Source: Chamaecyparis obtusa (taxonomy: Eukaryota > Streptophyta > Pinopsida > Cupressales > Cupressaceae). Taken from it: a stretch of 64,000 nucleotides of DNA. The first letter of the stretch is position 1; each line of letters begins with the position of its first letter. This document shows positions 58,001 through 64,000 of this stretch, one piece after another. A program made the translations under genes and the position numbers. The DNA lies in contig BSBK01001537.1 of the NCBI GenBank assembly GCA_027943335.1, positions 1,754,501 to 1,818,500 of the forward strand. The letters run 5' to 3'. The notes beneath the pieces were generated by a model, which was not told the DNA's origin, ran no database searches, and worked only from the letters and a program-made list of their open reading frames with translations.

Positions 58001-59073
58001 AAAGACAACTGTTAAGCATGGTTTCTCAATTATTTAATAATTCAATTCATATGACACTAGAGTTTTTCTAATATAATAAATTTATCGTTCCTTGTTTGTT
58101 TCATCTTCTTGTGCAAGTAGGACTCCTAGAGAAGTATTAGTTTTTGAGATATAGAAGAGTAATGGTTTTCCCTAGATAGGAGCCATTAAGACTAGAGAAC
58201 TTGCAAGTTATTTCTTGATCTGATTGAAATTCTTATCACAATCCTCATTCCATGTGAAGGTTGCTCCCTTATGCAAATTTTGGTAAAAGGTTGAGCCTTA
58301 TCAGCTAGTTGAGAGCTAAATCTTTTGATTGATTGGAGTTTCCCTTGTAATGTCCTCATTTGAATTATGATCCTTGGTGGTTGCATTTATAGTATCTCTT
58401 TCACTTTAGCTAGATTCACTTCAATGCCCTTTGCCGAGATAATAAAGCTTGATAGTTAATCTTAAGTTGAAATGTTCCATTCCATCAAATATTTTTCTTA
58501 AGTGCTCTATGTGGGTAGTCCTTACTCTAGACTTGGCGAGTGTATCATCCACATAGTTTTCCATATTCTTGTGCATCATGTCATGAAAGATTGTTTTCAT
58601 TTCTCTTCAGTATGTTTCTCCTACATTCTTGAGACTGAATGGCATACATTCCAATAGTACGTACCCCAGGAACATGTGAATTTTGTTTTCTCTTGGTCTT
58701 CTAGAGTGATTTTAATTTGGTTGTACCTAGAGAATCCTTCCATTATTGAATACATCCCATAACCCGTTGTCAGGTCAATAATCATGTCAATATTTGGAAG
58801 TAGGAAATCATCTTTAGGACAAGTTTTTTTTATATCTCTAAAATCAGTACACACTCCTATTGATTTTTTAGGCTTGGAAACTGGAAATATATTTGAAATC
58901 CATTCTGCATAATCAATTTCGCATATAAATCTAGCTTTCAACAACTTCTCAAGTTCAACCTTTATTAGCAATGCAACATGAGGATGCATTTTCTTGAGTT
59001 TTTGTTTAATTACCTTCACTCCTGGAGAAATAGATAGATGATGCATTATTAAATCTATGTCAAATCTTGGCAT
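58000..59073 (-). pseudogene. Tat-type reverse transcriptase
   Basis: FDIDLIMHHLSISPGVKVIK, LLKARFICEIDYAEWISNIF, GVCTDFRDIKKTCPKDDFLL and FSRYNQIKI lie in one frame (59073-58621). Then come MPFSLKNVG and NYVDDTLAKS with YVDD at 58544-58555. The N-K-x-C-P-K-D-x-F-P-L-P pattern, here KKTCPKDDFLLP, is typical of Tat/Athila RTs. Frameshift and stops follow. Confidence 0.88.
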
Positions 59074-59130
59074 ATCAAAATATGACCAAGAAAATTTTAT
59101 CTTCTTTTCTTTGAAATTTTTTGTAAACTA

Positions 59131-59649
59131 TTATTTTTCTTCAGCTAATAGTGATTGAGCAATATGGATCATTTGAGGACTTTCCATTGTGTCAAGATTT
59201 AGTGGTTGAGTAGGTTCAATCAAAACTAAATATCTTTCCTGAAAATGCTCAAGAAGGATATCAAGAGTCTCATCCTTTGGCACCTCTAAGAGGTTTTTTC
59301 CATTGGATGCATCTTTTATTTTTACTATTTTATGATTTGATACTGCCACTAAGTGGTTTTCACCATCAGATATTCTTTTATTTTTATTTTTATTTTTATT
59401 TTTATTTTTGAGACTAATAAACTTGATATCCCCTTCTATCATATTTACCCTCCTTGCACTGGTGGAAGAGGTGAAGGTTTCATAAGCATTAAGATAGCAG
59501 GCTAAAGAGTAGTCATTGTCAAAGGTTAAAAGTTTTGTGGATTCAGGTTCTATCCAATCAATGAGTTTGGAAATAAAAGAATATGTAGCTCCTGAATCAA
59601 ATAAAATAGAAAGAGAAATACCTCTAGTAGCACTAGAAGTTTCTAACAC
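59131..59649 (-). pseudogene. gypsy protease and PR-RT linker
   Basis: ILFDSGATYSFISKLIDWI is an intact DSG aspartic protease site. The following part (TFDNDYSLACYLNAYETF, ARRVNMIEGDIKFIS, LDILLEHFQERYLVLIEPTQ) is the linker preceding a Tat RT. A (KN)5 run near 59395 is a simple-repeat expansion. The short distance from DSG to linker suggests that two lineages are joined near 59580. Confidence 0.65.
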
Positions 59650-59689
59650 AATATCATGATGTTATTCTTGATGATGATCCACTACCACA

Positions 59690-60955
59690 AATACTATGTG
59701 AGATCTACCAGCATCCCCTATAGTAGGCTCAGAGATTGCAGGTCTCTATCCTGAAAATTGTGAAGCATGTTGAGGTAAATTTACTCCAATGTGACCATGT
59801 TGTCCACATGAGAAGAAACCATTGCCTCTAATGTGACCTCTCCTAGTGGAGGGTGCTCTAGATTGTTGATAACTACCTCAGCTAGCAACTGAGTGTGTTC
59901 TTGGTGTAGGTTGATTAGGTTGGTTGTTCCTGCTGCGCAGAAAGTTATGGAAGTTCTTAGATTGAGGACTATCATTCTATGTTGGGGGGGTTCATCCCCT
60001 TCTACTGCTAACTATGGAAGTAGGGGGAGGTTTCTTGAAGTTCCATATACCTTGGTTTTGATTCCCTCTATATCCTAAAGGTGTGGGAACACCAGTCTAA
60101 ACTCCTATCTGTCCACCATGCCCTAGAGAAAAATTTTCCTCTACCAAAGTAGCCTTAAAAACCACTTCCTTGAGGGTCTTGGGTTCAAAAACCTTAACTC
60201 CTCCAATGATGCAACCATTAATCCCCCTGATGAAGTATTGCAACATAAATGGTGACTTATCACTAAATCTTGCATAGGGCTTGAGTTTGAAGAAACGACG
60301 CTCGTAATCCTAAATAGACATAGATAATTGCCATAGGTTGTGAAACTCATCTATGTGCTACTACTACCACTGATAAGATAAGAAGCATTCCTAGAAGTTC
60401 TTGAGAAAAATCTCCCAAGTGACAGTCTCCATGGTAAGTCCTAGTTTCTGCTCCACAATTTTCCACCAAAAAGCTACAAAACCTTTGAGGTTAATAATGG
60501 CACATCTTTCCCTAACATTTGTATCAAACTTCCGCATGGAAAAACATCGATCTAATGAAATGAGCCAAGTCTCTTCCTCAAAACCAGTTCCAAGACCATT
60601 AAAATGAGGAGGTCATGATCTCAAAAGGTCTCTCATCTGATTGGCCTTATGGTTCCCTGTTTGAGGGAAGTACCCCTTCCTCTTGGACTTCTAGATCTAT
60701 GTCTCTCCTTATTATCACAATGGTGTGATGCTTCTTGTTCAACCTTGTCTTGTGCAACCATGCGTTCTAGAATAGTTTGGAGGATCTGCATAGCATTGAG
60801 TTCTCCTGAATCACCATGATGTTCACCATTATTCTCTTCCTTGCTCTCCTAAACTCTTTGACTCATAGGAGGGCTAGGAAGTCTACTCCTTCTACATCCT
60901 CTACTATGGCCTCCACTTTGGACTCTAGCAACAGATCTAGTTTCAATGACCATTT
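59690..60955 (-). pseudogene. gypsy gag, chromovirus-like
   Basis: PPHFNGLGTGFEEETWLISL then FDTNVRERCAIINLKGFVAF, WWKIVEQKLGL and TVTWEIFLKNF (60615-60370) follow the chromovirus-type gag plan (WL..L...F, A...L.G.A..WW, WE.F...F). Later FFSCGQHGHIGVNLPQ (about 59810) is a CX2CX4HX4C knuckle with the first and last Cys changed. It probably starts near 60955 (MVIETRSVARVQ). Frames are broken. Confidence 0.6.
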
Positions 60956-61124
60956 TTCTTACAACATTCAAAAAGAAGGATGAAATAAATAAGACATGAA
61001 GAAATTGTAAAAATAATATTCTGAAATTAAAAAGTGTTATAAGTCTAGGTTTTGTTTCATGTTTTAACTACTAGACATCTAATGGGCGTACAAAAGTCCT
61101 AGAGTTCCTAGTGTTGAAACATGG

Positions 61125-61136
61125 GCTCTAATACCA
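61125..61136 (-). other. primer-binding site, initiator tRNA-Met variant
   Basis: Minus-strand TGGTATTAGAGC, one base from the standard TGGTATCAGAGC, two bases from the LTR start at 61139. This differs from the PBS of elements B and C. Confidence 0.75.
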
Positions 61137-61138
61137 AG

Positions 61139-64000
61139 TGTAATGCCCTGCCAGGGAACCCATGAGATATTAACCTAAAACATGTTACCAATTTTACAGA
61201 ATAATTTTTTTTTCTTAAAATTTTACAAACAGTATTGAATAAAAAAGTGGAAGTAAAACATAAAGTTCTTAAATACTTATATGCAAAATCTCATTTATAG
61301 ATTATAAATCTTAAGGGTTCCTTCATGTAGAATTACATAAATACAATTTAATCTATCAAGTACAATAATCATCTAAATCTTCAACACAGTACATCATCAA
61401 TACATTAGATCAATAAGCTATACATGATCACCCACATCCACTACACAAGTCGTTGGGTATGAAAATATAATTGAGTACAAAGTAAAAATAAAGAAGAATA
61501 GGAATAAGTCTCCAAGAAAGATAGGATAAGAAGCAACTGCAACAAGGATCATCTAGCACTGGCACAGGAACATCAGAGTCTCAAATGGTAAAAGAATCAC
61601 TTCCTCCTAACCTTGTGGAAACTTGTGGTTCCACTCCCACCGTGTTGAGGAGATAACATCAGACCCTGGTTAGATAACAATACCTAAATTAATTTTCAAG
61701 TAAAACTAAGCAAGGGTCATATAAGTTCCTATCTCAAGGGTATAAATCCATAACTCAAAGGTATACATACTAATCCAGAGGCAGCCAACACAGGTAGGAA
61801 ACCTAAGATGAAATCAGGGAAGTGCCATCACATATGTCAACCCCTTGGAATGATCTCGCTGGACTCTGACTCCCAAGTGTGATCATATGTGAAACTTGAA
61901 ATCCTCTCATGTTGAAAAGGATAACCGATCATGCTAGAACTCACCGCCACTACTAGATGAGAAAACATCTTCTCTGCTCCCATCCTTAGCCTATACTAGC
62001 ACTCAATGCATGGGCGAGGAATCCATTATGTTATTATTTCATTTTAAAACCATATATAATTACATTATCACTTATTTAAGTAACCTACTAAGGATACCTA
62101 GATAGCCACTTCTGGGCTCCAATGCCTCCAAAGCAAGCCACTTCCCCTTTAACACCTAGATAACCTACCCTAAGTTCATACATCTCAAAACATTACTCAT
62201 AGGTCATCATGAATCATAACATCAAAATATGGTTCCAAATATATAACAGGAACATACACACACAACTCCCATCGTAATAAAATCAAACTTCCATAAGGTT
62301 GGTTATAACAAAGATTGATTGCCATAGAAGTATGCAAGGTAAATAAATCATAACACATTAACCCTAACCCTGACTCTAGTAACAACCCTAGAAGGATGAC
62401 ATAAAATATTCCCTCCTAATCCATAAATGCAGAAGGAAAAACATTCATAATAATTTAATTAATAATAAACTAATTTGTAAAATACCATTACATAAGTTAA
62501 TTTAGTAAATAATCACTAATCAAACTATAATTACATTATCAAATTAAATTCCAACACCAAGCAAATCAATTTATAATGTTACTAAAATTAATTGATATAT
62601 ATTTATAAAAACTAAATTATTATTATTATTAACTAAATAATAATAAAACAAAAATTAAATTAATTTTTTTTTTTAAAAAAAAATTCCAAAGAAAAATGTG
62701 GGGCCCTAGTCCTCCCACGGCAGTAGCTGCCTACGGCAGTGGTTGCTGTCGTGGGGTGGGGTAAAACCCCCACCCCAAACTATATATATATATATATGAA
62801 TAAAATAATGGGATATTTATATATGTATATTTATAACATCATATATATATACACACACACAAAATTTCACCTTTTTCCTCATAGAATTTAACAATGAAGA
62901 ATTCACACAATGACTATTATTTGGAAAATATTTTAACAATTCCATTGATACAAACCCTAAGGTTTTCTACCATAAATTTTTTAAACCATAGTTGAAGTAA
63001 AACGAAATTTAATTATGGGAATTCATCCAAACACCAAATTTCATAAAACTAAATTCCAAAATTTCAAACATGATAGGAAAATCAACAAAATAGTAATATC
63101 ACCCAGATCTAACAAGCACGAAGAAAACAATCTTTCTAGAATACCAGAATTAAAACTACGAGGTTTTTTTCAAACCCTAACTCAAACCACCACTTAAAGA
63201 AATATGACGAAGACCAGAAAAAATGTATGAAAATCCCAAGCTTTCATAAAAGAATCCTTCAATTCAATTTCTCCACCCAAATATGCAAACCTGTGTGTTT
63301 GAAAACAATGGCGAAGCCCTCCCAGTATAGGAATTTGAACTCAACCATGCAATTCCAGAACTCAACTCAACTCAACTCAATAGCTTTGTTTTCATCAATT
63401 CCCGTTTTCACATAATTTACTCAATTCTAATTTGTAACTCAAGTACTTTTGCATTCCTTGTTTATGTCAATTCTCTTAACTCCTCATTCTTTTATTATTT
63501 ATTCTAATTGATTTGTGCAACTAAATTGCATATCAATTTAATTAAAATAATATTATTTTAATCCTAATATTATTTACCCAAATGATAGTTTATTTTCAAT
63601 TAATAAATTTATCTTCTATTTGAAAATTTGAATTTGATAATTAATTAAATATTTAAAGAAGTGTATTTAATTAATTTCCATTAATTAAATACTTTTATTT
63701 CCACAAATAGACTTTTAATTAAATCTTTAAATTTAATAAATGTATTTAATTAAATTTCATTAATTAAATACTTTCACATTTAATTTTCTATATTTAGTAA
63801 GATCTAATTTATTTAAACCACATAATTAATCTAAATTAAATTTTTAATCATAACTAACACACCAACCAACCAAAGACCAACTGAACCTAATAAAATGATA
63901 ATCATGCCCAAGGGAAAGACTATGAACTCACATCACCTAGATGAATTCAGAAAATGTAAAATATCTTAAACTTTTCCACTATTTTAGGACAATAAAATGA
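61139..64000 (-). repeat. long gypsy 5' LTR, running out of the window
   Basis: Starts TGTAATGCCCTGCCAGGG after the PBS. At least 2.9 kb with no gene recognised; no partner LTR is in the window. Contains a (TA)n/(AC)n tract at about 62781-62861, two GC-rich hairpins at 62714-62776 and a (CTCAA)n run near 63360. The last kilobase is very AT-rich with repeated TTAATTAAAT words. Confidence 0.6.
62714..62776. repeat. two adjacent GC-rich inverted repeats
   Basis: An imperfect one: CCCACGGCAGTAGCTGCC against GGCAGTGGTTGCTGTCGTGG. A perfect one: GGGGTGGGG (62753-62761), loop TAAAAC, CCCCACCCC (62768-62776). The island stands out in an AT-rich LTR. Confidence 0.85.

Larger units (their letters stand above)
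14455..59580 (-). mobile_element. Tat-like Ty3/gypsy element D, host of the nested insertions
   Basis: Minus-strand element: pol at 59580-55960, a long 3' region holding an antisense PMD pseudogene, PPT at 15242-15228 and 3' LTR at 15227-14455. Elements B (17897-27454) and F (28175-53420) interrupt it. Removing them leaves about 10.3 kb. The 3' noncoding parts (54570-55110) match those of element C (about 31270-31640), which supports one family. The right end is the point where Tat-type pol meets a different gag (about 59580). No matching 5' LTR is in the window. Confidence 0.65.

Noticed and set aside
63420..64000. Organellar or telomeric sequence
   Set aside because: Very AT-rich with TTAATTAAAT words but no telomere repeats or organelle genes; it reads as LTR sequence.
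1..64000. tRNA, rRNA or a functional host gene
   Set aside because: No cloverleaf B-box-like sequence, rRNA core or intron-exon gene structure was recognised by eye; a tRNAscan-SE and gene-model run would settle it.

Overview
The window looks like intergenic DNA from a large, repeat-rich seed-plant genome. A gymnosperm is my best guess, from the depth of nesting, the AT-rich decayed sequence and the mix of Tat-like Ty3/gypsy, Ty1/copia and L1-type LINE elements; this is inference. I found no convincing single-copy host gene, tRNA, rRNA or CRISPR array. Nearly everything is a retrotransposon, a broken piece of one, or a gene carried by one. Boundaries rest on features read in the sequence: LTR pairs, TG..CA ends, target-site duplications (TSDs), primer-binding sites (PBS), polypurine tracts (PPT) and domain motifs.

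Layout. 1-5550: minus-strand copia element with degraded gag, protease, integrase, RT and RNase H plus its 5' LTR. 5551-10396: minus-strand Tat-like gypsy element A with gag and protease but no RT or integrase. 10397-14452: plus-strand copia remnant E, in which a coiled-coil gag is fused almost directly to an RNase H tail, then LTR debris. From about 14455: minus-strand Tat-like element D. It carries an antisense (plus-strand) plant-mobile-domain (PMD) pseudogene in its 3' region, and its pol lies far away at 55960-59650 because other elements have inserted into it.

Nesting. The PMD pseudogene is cut into three exactly rejoinable pieces. A young pol-less gypsy element B (17897-27454, TSD CTTCC, two 849-bp LTRs with about three differences) sits in the first break. 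A pol-less copia element F (28175-53420) sits in the second. The 3' LTR of F is itself split by Tat-like element C (28986-45627, TSD ATTTC). C has a 5'-truncated LINE in its leader (36481-40854, 16-bp TSD) and an ORF1-only LINE in its 5' LTR (43001-45183, 11-bp TSD). 59131-64000 holds a gag, PBS and long LTR that look like a different gypsy lineage from the adjoining Tat-type pol.

What may be new. (1) A series of short hairpins beside the PPT of the Tat-like elements has stems that change in compensated ways (AGTTT/AAACT, AATTT/AAATT, AACTT/AAGTT) around a similar loop. (2) Elements B and C share a long Pro/Ser-rich protein in place of pol; in B it lies in a 1,012-codon frame broken by only two TAG codons. 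(3) Copia F lacks pol and instead carries a decayed charged protein of roughly 1,200 codons, next to a gag with five zinc-knuckle-like motifs. Coding calls come from visible motifs without database searches. Element ages are relative only.
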